In this document: positions 57,715-64,000 of the stretch, in pieces
Layout: each line of letters starts with the position of its first letter
Numbering within the stretch: position 1 is the first letter of the stretch
From: Cryobacterium sinapicolor
Lineage (GTDB): Bacteria; Actinomycetota; Actinomycetes; Actinomycetales; Microbacteriaceae
Assembly (NCBI RefSeq): GCF_004403465.1
Contig: NZ_SOGQ01000012.1
Coordinates: 21,633 to 85,632 of the forward strand
Length of the DNA: 64,000 nucleotides
Direction: 5' to 3'
The notes under the pieces: generated by a model
Database searches by the model: none
The model's input: only the letters and a program-made list of their open reading frames with translations
What the model was told of the DNA's origin: nothing
Position numbers and translations under genes: made by a program

Positions 57715-58323
57715 ATGAGCGATTCGAATATCCCCAGCAACCCCGACGTGCCCCACGTGCCTGACGTGCCCCAGGTGCCCGACGTGCCACAGGTCCCCGA
57801 CATCCCGCGCGACGAGCAGGGCGCGCCCGCCGCCCCGACTCCGCCGCCGGCCTACGGAGCCCCGACTCCGCCGCCGGCCTACGGAGCCCCGACTCCGCCG
57901 CCGGCTTACGGCGCCTCGACTCCGACTCCGCCGCCGGCTTACGGCGCCTCGACTCCGACTCCGCCGCCGGTCTACGGCGCTCCGACGGCGACCCAGGCGC
58001 CGGCCTACGGCACCCCGTATTCGGCGTCCTATGGTGCCCCCATCGCGAAGCAGCCGATCCTCAGCATTCTGGCGCTGGTGGCCGGCGTCATCGGCCTGCT
58101 CGGCTCGCCGATCGTATTCCTCCCGATCGTGGGCGGCATCCTCGGGCTGTTCATTCCCGCCGCTGCCGTCGTTCTGGGCTTCCTCGGCAAATCGAAGGAA
58201 CCGCAGGCCCGGGGCTTCTGGCTGACCGGACTCATCACCGGGTTCATCGGCGTCGGGATGGCGCTGGTCAGTATCGTGATCTGGTCCGTCTTCTTCGCCA
58301 CCGTCCCCAACTCGTCGTTCTGA
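57715..58323 (+). CDS. Membrane protein with Pro-rich repeats, DUF4190-like
   Basis: A 202-residue relative of the preceding protein. The N-terminal half has VPDVPQVPDVP followed by repeated TPPPAYGAP-type units, all made of 27- to 33-base DNA repeats. Two hydrophobic segments follow (about 115-137 and 150-195) around LGFLGKSKEPQARGFW, in the position of the DUF4190 loop. ATG 57715 has GGAAAGGAATG upstream. Function unknown; the long Pro-rich arm suggests a surface or partner-binding tether. Confidence 0.82.
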   Translation: MSDSNIPSNPDVPHVPDVPQVPDVPQVPDIPRDEQGAPAAPTPPPAYGAPTPPPAYGAPTPPPAYGASTPTPPPAYGASTPTPPPVYGAPTATQAPAYGTPYSASYGAPIAKQPILSILALVAGVIGLLGSPIVFLPIVGGILGLFIPAAAVVLGFLGKSKEPQARGFWLTGLITGFIGVGMALVSIVIWSVFFATVPNSSF

Positions 58324-58342
58324 GCCGGAGATAGCAGCGGGG

Positions 58343-58753
58343 ATGATGGGGGAGGAACGGGACCCGTCCCGCGATGGCGACTTCCGGGCCGACCTCACCC
58401 GGCGTCCGGCACCGGCCCCGGGCGAGTTGGACTATGCGTCAACCGTCACCGCCCCCACGGAGTGGGTGCCGTACGTCTACACCGACAGCGAGCTGCGCGC
58501 TCAGGCGGGCCGGCGTGGCCTGTCCATCGCCTCGCTCGTCTTCGGGTTGCTCGGGTTACTGATCGCCGTGTTCGGCGTCTGGGGCGCGGCGCTCTCCCTC
58601 GCCGCAGTCGTGCTGTCCGTGATGGCCCGCCTGACCGAACGACGTGCCGGCACCGTGTGGGCCTACGGGCTGCTCACGGGGCTGGCCGGACTCGTCCTCG
58701 CGGTCGGGTGGGTGCTGATCGTCACGCAGGTGCTGACGATCGTGCCCGGCTGA
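58343..58753 (+). CDS. Small membrane protein, third of the cluster
   Basis: A 136-residue protein with a polar N-terminus (to 60) and a two-helix membrane hairpin: RGLSIASLVFGLLGLLIAVFG, then MARLTERRAGTVWAYGLLTG, LAGLVLAVGWVLIVTQVL. The helix-loop-helix fits the DUF4190 pattern of its two neighbours. Start ATG 58343 or 58346. It is convergent with the methyltransferase gene, 50 bases away. Confidence 0.75.
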   Translation: MMGEERDPSRDGDFRADLTRRPAPAPGELDYASTVTAPTEWVPYVYTDSELRAQAGRRGLSIASLVFGLLGLLIAVFGVWGAALSLAAVVLSVMARLTERRAGTVWAYGLLTGLAGLVLAVGWVLIVTQVLTIVPG

Positions 58754-58803
58754 GCCGGGCGCGCCTCGACCTGCGGCCTCGACCTTCCTGCTCCATCTGC
58801 GGC

Positions 58804-60003
58804 TCAGTCGAGCGGCGGAACCCGCTCCACGAGCAGGGCCACTCGCTGTCCCGCTGCCCGGGTGAGTACGAGCGTCGCCGACTCGGGGCCCTTGAGCTTC
58901 AGCCGGGTACGCAGAGTGGCCGGGTCGACATCCACGCCGCGTTTCTTGATCTCAAGCGTGCCGATCCGACGTTCCTGCAGCGCCAGCCGCAGCTTCTTCT
59001 CATCGACCGGCAGCACCTCCAGCACCCGGAACGCGGTGGCGAACGGCGTGCGATGCAGGGTCTCGGAGGTGAGGTACGCGATCCCCTCGCTGAGCATCAG
59101 CGCGTCGAGCGAGCGGGCAAGATCGCCGATCAGGCGGGCACGGATGATCGCGCCGTCCGGCTCGTACAGGTAGTCGCCCAGCACACCGACCGGTGCATCC
59201 TCGCTGTCGCGGGGCGCGGTCAGTTCGTTCGTCCCGGTCCGGCCGAGCAGCAGGGCGGAGCGACGGATGCCGGGGCGCGCCAGCGCTCCGAACCACAGCC
59301 CCATCTCCACGAGCCTGCCGTCCACCGAGACCCATTGCGCTTCGGCCTCGGCGGGGATCAGATCGCGGTCGTGTCCCGGACCGAGCTTGACGCCGATGGG
59401 CATCCGCTCACTGAGGCCGAAGACGAAATCGAGGTGGGGGGAGTAGTCCTCCGGCCTGGTGAGGCGGGAGGTGTTGGAGTGCCCGGCGGTGCGCCGGGCC
59501 GGATCGAGCCAGGCGGCGTCGAATCCGGTGAGGTCGACGTCTTCCGCGGCCGAGTGCAGAACGCTTGCATTCTCGAACGGAGCCAGGTTGTAGCTGGCGA
59601 CGGTCGCGGTCACCTCGTCGGCGTCCACCGCCGTCACCGTGAGGTCCATGGCGGCCAGGGCCATGGCGTCGCCGCCGATCCCGCAGCCGAGGTCGACGAC
59701 CCGGTTCAGGGTAGCGCCGGTGAAACGGCCGGCGTGCAGCGCGGCCACCCGCAGCCGAGTGGCCTGCTCGAGGCCGGCCTCCGTGAACAGCATGCGACCG
59801 GCGAACTCACCGAACTTGGGCAGGGCCTTGGCCCGGAGCCGGGACTGGCTGAGCACCGCGGTGACCAGGTCGGGGCTGTGCCCGGCCTTGCGCAGTTCGC
59901 TCACCACCCGCACGACGTCGGCGGCCGGGTCATACGGCGGCAGCGAGTCCAGCAGACGCAAACCGCCCGGCGATAACAGCTCGACGAGCTCTGAGCGTTC
60001 CAT
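58804..60003 (-). CDS. Class I SAM-dependent methyltransferase with THUMP-like C-terminus
   Basis: A 399-residue methyltransferase-fold protein common in actinobacteria. VVDLGCGIGGDAMALAAM at about residue 100-118 is the SAM-binding motif I; VTAVDADEVT is motif II; DAAWLDPARRT is a DPPY-like site. The C-terminal EIKKRGVDVDPATLRTRLKL belongs to the THUMP-like domain (PF18096). The substrate is not known. Its ATG (60003) lies 22 bases from a CIRCE-like palindrome shared with groES. Confidence 0.85.
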   Translation of the reverse strand: MERSELVELLSPGGLRLLDSLPPYDPAADVVRVVSELRKAGHSPDLVTAVLSQSRLRAKALPKFGEFAGRMLFTEAGLEQATRLRVAALHAGRFTGATLNRVVDLGCGIGGDAMALAAMDLTVTAVDADEVTATVASYNLAPFENASVLHSAAEDVDLTGFDAAWLDPARRTAGHSNTSRLTRPEDYSPHLDFVFGLSERMPIGVKLGPGHDRDLIPAEAEAQWVSVDGRLVEMGLWFGALARPGIRRSALLLGRTGTNELTAPRDSEDAPVGVLGDYLYEPDGAIIRARLIGDLARSLDALMLSEGIAYLTSETLHRTPFATAFRVLEVLPVDEKKLRLALQERRIGTLEIKKRGVDVDPATLRTRLKLKGPESATLVLTRAAGQRVALLVERVPPLD

Positions 60004-60024
60004 CGTGCAAACCTATCAACCCCT

Positions 60025-60061
60025 CGCATCTGGCACTCACGTTGCGTGAGTGCCAGATGCG
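60025..60061. promoter_or_regulatory. CIRCE-like operator 1 (HrcA site)
   Basis: A 17-bp perfect inverted repeat with a 3-base centre. Its core CTGGCACTC-N9-GAGTGCCAG matches the HrcA operator TTAGCACTC-N9-GAGTGCTAA at most positions. It is adjacent to the start of the divergent methyltransferase gene. Confidence 0.85.
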
Positions 60062-60074
60062 CCCTAAACTCGAT

Positions 60075-60101
60075 CTAGCACTCTCGCTGTGAGTCTGCTA
60101 A
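60075..60101. promoter_or_regulatory. CIRCE-like operator 2 (HrcA site)
   Basis: CTAGCACTC-N9-GTCTGCTAA (60075-60101): the left arm matches the consensus at 8 of 9 and the right at 7 of 9. It lies 29 bases before the groES start. Confidence 0.8.
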
Positions 60102-60130
60102 CTATGTCTTAGCTAAGAAAGAGGTCAACC

Positions 60131-60427
60131 GTGTCGGTCTCCATCAAGCCGCTCGAGGATCGCATCGTCATCAAGCAGGTCGACGCAGAGCAGACCACCG
60201 CTTCAGGTCTGGTCATTCCTGACACCGCCAAGGAAAAGCCCCAGGAGGGCGAAGTTGTCGCAGTCGGCCCCGGCCGCATTGACGACAACGGCAACCGCAT
60301 TCCGCTCGACGTCGCCGTCGGCGACAAGGTGATCTACTCCAAGTACGGCGGAACCGAAGTCAAGTTCGGTGGCGAGGATCTCCTCGTCCTGTCGGCTCGC
60401 GACGTGCTCGCAGTCGTCGTTCGCTAG
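60131..60427 (+). CDS. groES: Co-chaperonin GroES
   Basis: Heptameric lid of the GroEL chaperonin. It has 98 residues: [20 protein letters not shown], the mobile loop around [18 protein letters not shown] and [23 protein letters not shown] 60131 has AAAGAGGTC upstream. Two HrcA-type operators precede it. An intrinsic terminator follows and no groEL is present, so it is monocistronic here and GroEL must be elsewhere. Confidence 0.97.
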   Translation: MSVSIKPLEDRIVIKQVDAEQTTASGLVIPDTAKEKPQEGEVVAVGPGRIDDNGNRIPLDVAVGDKVIYSKYGGTEVKFGGEDLLVLSARDVLAVVVR

Positions 60428-60446
60428 TCACACCCACTGATCGGTA

Positions 60447-60483
60447 GAATCCCGGATGGCCTGGCCATCCGGGATTCTTCGTT
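60447..60483 (+). terminator. Intrinsic terminator after groES
   Basis: GAATCCCGGATGGC-CTG-GCCATCCGGGATTC is a perfect 14-bp stem followed by TTCGTT. It ends the groES transcript. Confidence 0.85.
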
Positions 60484-60498
60484 AAGAAAGGCCCGCCC

Positions 60499-61467
60499 GT
60501 GGAGCAAGGCCCTCCCTCACCCGAGAACCTCAACCGGGCCCGTCCTGCCCGCCCGGCGCGGTCCGAACAGAGCAAGGGACTGATCTACGCGGTCCTCGCC
60601 TACGCACTCTGGGGCGCGTTGCCGCTCTACTTCCTGCTCCTCGCCCCGAGCGGGGCGTTCGAGATCGTGGCCTGGCGTGTTCTCTTCTCCCTGGTGTTCT
60701 GCGCGCTGCTCATCACGGTCACCCGCAAGTGGCGGTCGTTCGCCGGCCTGCTGCTGAGACCTCGCATCGTCTTCGCCATGGGTCTGGCCGGCCTGCTCAT
60801 CTTCGTCAATTGGCAGACCTACGTCTTCGCCGCCCTCAGCGGACACGTGGTCGAGGCTGCCCTCGGATATTTCATCAATCCGATCGTCACCGTCTTCCTC
60901 GGCGTCATCCTGCTGCGGGAAAAGCTGCGGCTGCTGCAGTGGGTGGCCGTGGGCATCAGCCTCGGGGCCGTCGTCGTCCTCACCGTCGGCTACGGCTCGC
61001 TGCCGTGGGTGTCGCTCATCCTCGCGTTCTCGTTCGGCTTCTACGGCCTGATCAAGAAGCGCGTCGGCCGCGACGTCGACGCCGTCGCCGGCCTTACCCT
61101 CGAAACGGTCTGGCTCGCGCCCATCGCCGTCGTGCAGCTGATCGTGGTGGGCTCCGTTTCCGGTCTCACCTTCGGGACCGTCTCCACCTGGCATACCCTG
61201 GGGCTGCTGGCAGCGGGCGTGGTGACCGCCGTCCCGCTCCTGTTTTTCGCCGCCGCGGCCCGGCGGCTGCCTTTGACGTACATGGGCCTGATCCAGTACT
61301 TCGCGCCCATCCTGCAGTTCCTGGTCGGCGTCTTCGTGCTGCTCGAGCCGATGCCGCCCGAGCGCTGGCTCGGGTTCGCCTTGGTCTGGGTGGCGCTGGT
61401 CGTCCTCACGACCGACATGGTCCTCACCGGGCGCGCGCCCCGGCGTGCGTCCCTGGAACCGGCCTGA
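60499..61467 (+). CDS. rarD: RarD-type EamA family transporter
   Basis: A 322-residue drug/metabolite-type permease with ten membrane helices. GLIYAVLAYALWGALPLYF, VEAALGYFINPIVTVFLGVI and LPLTYMGLIQYFAPILQFLV are the RarD hallmarks. A basic, Pro-rich N-terminus of about 30 residues precedes helix 1. GTG 60499 is the start. It may export a hydrophobic metabolite; the family member RarD was linked to chloramphenicol resistance in Pseudomonas, which is not evidence for this one. Confidence 0.88.
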   Translation: MEQGPPSPENLNRARPARPARSEQSKGLIYAVLAYALWGALPLYFLLLAPSGAFEIVAWRVLFSLVFCALLITVTRKWRSFAGLLLRPRIVFAMGLAGLLIFVNWQTYVFAALSGHVVEAALGYFINPIVTVFLGVILLREKLRLLQWVAVGISLGAVVVLTVGYGSLPWVSLILAFSFGFYGLIKKRVGRDVDAVAGLTLETVWLAPIAVVQLIVVGSVSGLTFGTVSTWHTLGLLAAGVVTAVPLLFFAAAARRLPLTYMGLIQYFAPILQFLVGVFVLLEPMPPERWLGFALVWVALVVLTTDMVLTGRAPRRASLEPA

Positions 61468-61513
61468 GCCCGGCTACGCTCGGGGGCGCACCTCGTACCT
61501 GAAAGGACACCGG

Positions 61514-62242
61514 ATGCGCGCTGCGTCGAGTTCCCTGCCAGTCAGCCTGATCGGGGGGCTCGCCTGTGTTCTTCTGCTCTCCGGTTGCACAGCGGAGGCC
61601 GCGCCGCCGGTGGCCACGCCCACCGTCGCACCCGTCGTGGTCGCACCGTCCGGCGACGGGACCGTGCGCATCGGCACCCTGTTCCCCATGACGGGCCCGG
61701 CGGCCGCCAGCGGAGCGGCGCAGGTGGCCGGCACGGAACTGGCCGCCCGGGAGATCACCGAGCAGGGCCGAATCCTCGGTACTCCCATCGAGATCGTCCA
61801 CCGCGACTCCGCCGTCGACGCGGCGACGGCGCTGACCGACCTGCTGGCCCGCGGCGTCGACGTCGTGCTCTGGGACGCCACGGTCCCGATGCCGGACGAC
61901 CTGGCCGCTGCCGTTCTGGCGGCGCCGGCGGCGCTGCTGGCGCTCGGCGACTTCGCGAACGGCGGCACACCCCTGGCCGCCAGCGGCGGCTTCGCGGCGC
62001 GCCTGCGCACTCTGGATCCGGGGTTGGTCGACACCGCCGGCGGGGGCGAGGCCTATGACGGGGTCGTCCTGAGCGCCCTGGCCGCGGCGCGGGCCGGAGA
62101 CGACGGCGCGGCGTCGATCAGGCCGGCCCTCGACCAGGTCAGCACCGGGGCGGTCGCCTGCGCATCCTGGGGAGAATGTGCGGCCGCGCTGGCCGATTCG
62201 CAACAGATCGCCTATGCGGGCGTCACCGGCCGCCGATCGTAA
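61514..62242 (+). CDS. Shortened (one-lobed) ABC substrate-binding lipoprotein
   Basis: A 242-residue lipoprotein. The signal peptide ends in the lipobox LLLSGC (Cys25). VRIGTLFPMTGPAAASG and EIVHRDSAVDAATALTDLLA match the start of LivJ-type binding proteins. From about residue 158 it matches the end of that fold (FAARLRTLDPGLVDTAGG..YDGVVLSALAAARA). The intervening lobe, about 140 residues in its neighbour, is missing. The reading frame is intact, with no stop or frameshift. ATG 61514 has GAAAGGACACC upstream. Without two lobes it cannot close like a flytrap, so it may be a sensor, decoy or inactive relic. Confidence 0.8.
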   Translation: MRAASSSLPVSLIGGLACVLLLSGCTAEAAPPVATPTVAPVVVAPSGDGTVRIGTLFPMTGPAAASGAAQVAGTELAAREITEQGRILGTPIEIVHRDSAVDAATALTDLLARGVDVVLWDATVPMPDDLAAAVLAAPAALLALGDFANGGTPLAASGGFAARLRTLDPGLVDTAGGGEAYDGVVLSALAAARAGDDGAASIRPALDQVSTGAVACASWGECAAALADSQQIAYAGVTGRRS

Positions 62243-62255
62243 CGATTTGGTCTGC

Positions 62256-62315
62256 GTTACACGGATGTAACACGGTTGCCTTGTTTCGCGCGATTCCTGT
62301 CAATAATGTGACAGG
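62256..62315 (+). promoter_or_regulatory. GlnR-like box, promoter and second palindrome
   Basis: GTTAC-ACGGAT-GTAAC (62256-62271) fits the actinobacterial GlnR consensus gTnAC-N6-GaAAC with one change. A promoter candidate follows: TTGTTT (62281-62286), 17 bases, TAATGT (62304-62309). CCTGTCA-ATAATG-TGACAGG (62296-62315) is a perfect palindrome covering that -10. Both suggest control by at least one regulator. Confidence 0.5.
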
Positions 62316-62367
62316 ACGGCAGTCATTCGACCGCTGGCATTTCTCATTCCTAGTCCCAAGGAGCAAC

Positions 62368-63663
62368 ATGAGCGTATTCGCGAAGGCCTCGGCCTCCCGC
62401 TCAGTCCGGGCAGTCGTCACTGGAGTCGCCATGGTCGGCGTCAGTGCACTTCTGCTCACCGGATGCAGCAGCAACACTGCAGAACCGGCTGAATCGGAAG
62501 CCCCCGCCGCGAGCGGAGACGCCCAAGCCATCACGGCCGGCGACCGCGACCTCACCCTGAAGATCGGCACCATCCTTCCCCAGAGTGGTGCCCTGGCCTT
62601 CCTCGGCCCGCCCGAAGAAGCCGGGGTCGCACTGGCCGTCAAGGACATCAACGACGCGAATCTTGGACTCACCGTCGAGGCCATCTTCCGTGACTCCGGC
62701 GACACCACGACGGACACCGCGACCGGTTCGGTGACCGACCTCCTCTCGCAGGACGTCTCGGCCATCATCGGTGCAGCATCCTCCGGCGTCTCCAAGACCG
62801 TGATCGACCAGATCACCGGCGCGGGTGTCGTGCAGTTCTCGCCGGCCAACACCTCGGCAGACTTCACGAAGTACGCCGACAAGGACCTCTACTGGCGCAC
62901 CGCCCCGTCCGACCTGCTGCAGGGTGAAGTCCTGGGCACGCAGATCGCCGACGACGGCAACGCCACCCTCGGCCTGATCGTGCTCAACGACTCGTACGGC
63001 ACCGGCCTCGCCGAGTCCACCACGGCGGCCTTTGAGGCTGCCGGCGGCGAGGTCGTCGCCACGTCGCTGTTCAACGAGGGTGACTCCAACTTCGCGGCTC
63101 AGATCTCCGAAGTGACCGCCGCCAACCCCGACGCGATCGCCCTGATCACGTTCGACCAGGCCAAGGTCATCACCCCCGCGCTGGTCGGCTCCGGCTACCC
63201 GGGCGGCAACCTCTACTTCGTGGACGGCAACCTGTCCGACTACAGCAAGGACTTCGACGCCGGCATCATCACCGGAGCCAAGGGCACGCTGCCGGGCCTC
63301 GACGTGGGAACCCTCGGCGACTTCACCGAGCGTCTCAAGGAGCTCGACCCCACCCTGACCGACTTCAGCTACGCGGCCGAGTCCTACGACGCCGTCATGC
63401 TCGTCGCTCTGGCTGCCTTCGCGGCCAATGACGTCTCGGGTGAGGCCATCTCCAAGCACCTCCGCCAGGTCTCTGGTGGAACCGGCGACGGCACCGCGGT
63501 CTCCGACTTCACCGCGGCGGCCGAAGCCCTCGCAGCCGGCGACCAGGTCGACTACGACGGCTTCTCCGGCCCGGTCACGTTCGACGAGAACGGTGACCCG
63601 ACCGAGGCAACCATCGGCGTCTACGAGTACCTCGAGGACAACACGTACAAGCGCATCAACTAG
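62368..63663 (+). CDS. ABC transporter substrate-binding lipoprotein, branched-chain amino-acid type
   Basis: A 431-residue periplasmic-binding protein of the LivJ/UrtA class (type I fold). ATG 62368 follows AAGGAGCAAC. The lipobox is LLLTGC (Cys33) after a 32-residue signal peptide. LKIGTILPQSGALAFLG is the ligand-binding start; AAIIGAASSGVSKTV-like loops, NDSYGTGL and SYAAESYDAVMLVALA complete both lobes. No permease or ATPase genes lie in the window, so they must be elsewhere. The ligand is likely an amino acid or related small solute. Confidence 0.9.
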   Translation: MSVFAKASASRSVRAVVTGVAMVGVSALLLTGCSSNTAEPAESEAPAASGDAQAITAGDRDLTLKIGTILPQSGALAFLGPPEEAGVALAVKDINDANLGLTVEAIFRDSGDTTTDTATGSVTDLLSQDVSAIIGAASSGVSKTVIDQITGAGVVQFSPANTSADFTKYADKDLYWRTAPSDLLQGEVLGTQIADDGNATLGLIVLNDSYGTGLAESTTAAFEAAGGEVVATSLFNEGDSNFAAQISEVTAANPDAIALITFDQAKVITPALVGSGYPGGNLYFVDGNLSDYSKDFDAGIITGAKGTLPGLDVGTLGDFTERLKELDPTLTDFSYAAESYDAVMLVALAAFAANDVSGEAISKHLRQVSGGTGDGTAVSDFTAAAEALAAGDQVDYDGFSGPVTFDENGDPTEATIGVYEYLEDNTYKRIN

Positions 63664-63696
63664 TCACCGATCAGTCGCCCATCGGCAGCTGAACTG

Positions 63697-63730
63697 GAAG
63701 GGCCCCGACTTCGGTCGGGGCCCTTCTTCG
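63697..63730 (+). terminator. Intrinsic terminator after the binding-protein gene
   Basis: GAAGGGCCCCGAC-TTCG-GTCGGGGCCCTTC is a perfect 13-bp stem with a UUCG loop and a short TTCG tail. It closely resembles the rplQ terminator at 42882. Confidence 0.88.
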
Positions 63731-63824
63731 TGCGCCCGGCAACTTGTCTAGTTCGACAGTCTCGGTCGAGTTCGTCCCGCGCGCGCAGCGACGTCGACCG
63801 GAGCCGTCGAACTCGCGCCGAACT

Positions 63825-64000
63825 CGGCGGACCGGGCACGGCGGACCACACACGGCGGACCGGGCACGGCGGACCGCACACGGCGGACCGGGCACGGCGG
63901 ACCGGGCACGGCGGACCGGGCACGGCGGACCGGGCACGGCGGACCGGGCACGGCGGACCGGGCACGGCGGACCGGGCACGGCGGACCGCACACGGCGGAC
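63825..64000. repeat. 14-bp satellite array running off the window
   Basis: About 12.5 units of 14 bases (CGGCGGACCGGGCA), with variants in which GGGCA is replaced by GCACA or ACACA. It is uninterrupted to the last base. Translated frames on the reverse strand only give Pro/Arg/Ala repeats. The rest of this 337-base gap (63664-63824) holds the terminator and no gene. Confidence 0.92.

Noticed and set aside
63671..64000. Pro/Arg-rich protein encoded by the 14-bp satellite on the minus strand
   Set aside because: The period is not a codon multiple, two frames are open in the same way, and there is no ribosome site or gene context.

Overview
This window is chromosomal DNA from a high-GC Gram-positive bacterium, most likely an actinomycete of the Micrococcales. 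Microbacteriaceae (for example a Cryobacterium- or Leifsonia-like organism) is my inference. The reasons are strongly GC-biased codons, frequent GTG starts, a DUF222/13E12-type HNH protein, Ala/Lys/Glu-rich tails on ribosomal proteins, a type IV pilus set with no secretin or PilP, and CIRCE-controlled groES. No rRNA, tRNA or CRISPR was found.

Region 1 (1-5.9 kb) is accessory. It holds a membrane PAS-PAS-GGDEF-EAL cyclic-di-GMP enzyme (5' end cut by the window), an array of 53-bp alternating repeats followed by eight GTGACCA units, a DUF222-HNH gene with a LexA-like palindrome upstream, and an anchored secreted protein.

Region 2 (6-17 kb) is a complete monoderm type IV pilus operon: pilB, pilT, pilC, the major pilin, three minor-pilin-like genes, pilD, pilM, pilN and pilO. 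The pilin gene has a structured leader whose hairpins look mutually exclusive. Three unassigned genes, two of them membrane proteins, follow (17-19.3 kb).

Region 3 (19.4-49.5 kb) is the core translation block. It contains the str operon (rpsL, rpsG, fusA, tuf), then a roughly 2-kb insertion with an MT0933-like small protein and an AbiEi/DUF559-like gene flanked by related hairpins. The S10-spc genes (rpsJ to rplO), secY, adk and map follow. Two orphan PTS genes (IIB, IIA) precede infA-rpmJ-rpsM-rpsK-rpoA-rplQ. A GNAT protein, an acyltransferase and truA separate this from rplM-rpsI-glmM. rpsN and rpsD are missing from their usual places, and each gap holds a perfect GC-rich hairpin.

Region 4 (49.6-57 kb) carries housekeeping genes: coaA, glmS, acpS, alr, then tsaE, tsaB, rimI and tsaD for t6A tRNA modification. 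GlmS and GlmM feed UDP-GlcNAc and Alr makes D-Ala, so cell-wall precursor synthesis is grouped here.

Region 5 (57-64 kb) has three small membrane proteins of DUF4190 type, a THUMP-like methyltransferase divergent from groES with two CIRCE-like operators between them, a RarD-type permease, and two substrate-binding lipoproteins. The first lipoprotein appears to be a copy of the second with its middle lobe removed. A GlnR-like box precedes the second. The window ends inside a 14-bp satellite array.

The strongest candidates for something undescribed are the one-lobed binding protein (61514-62242), the pilin leader (10443-10516), the tuf-rpsJ insertion with its flanking hairpins (24.5-25.75 kb), and a shared start-site motif at the infA and rplM promoters.
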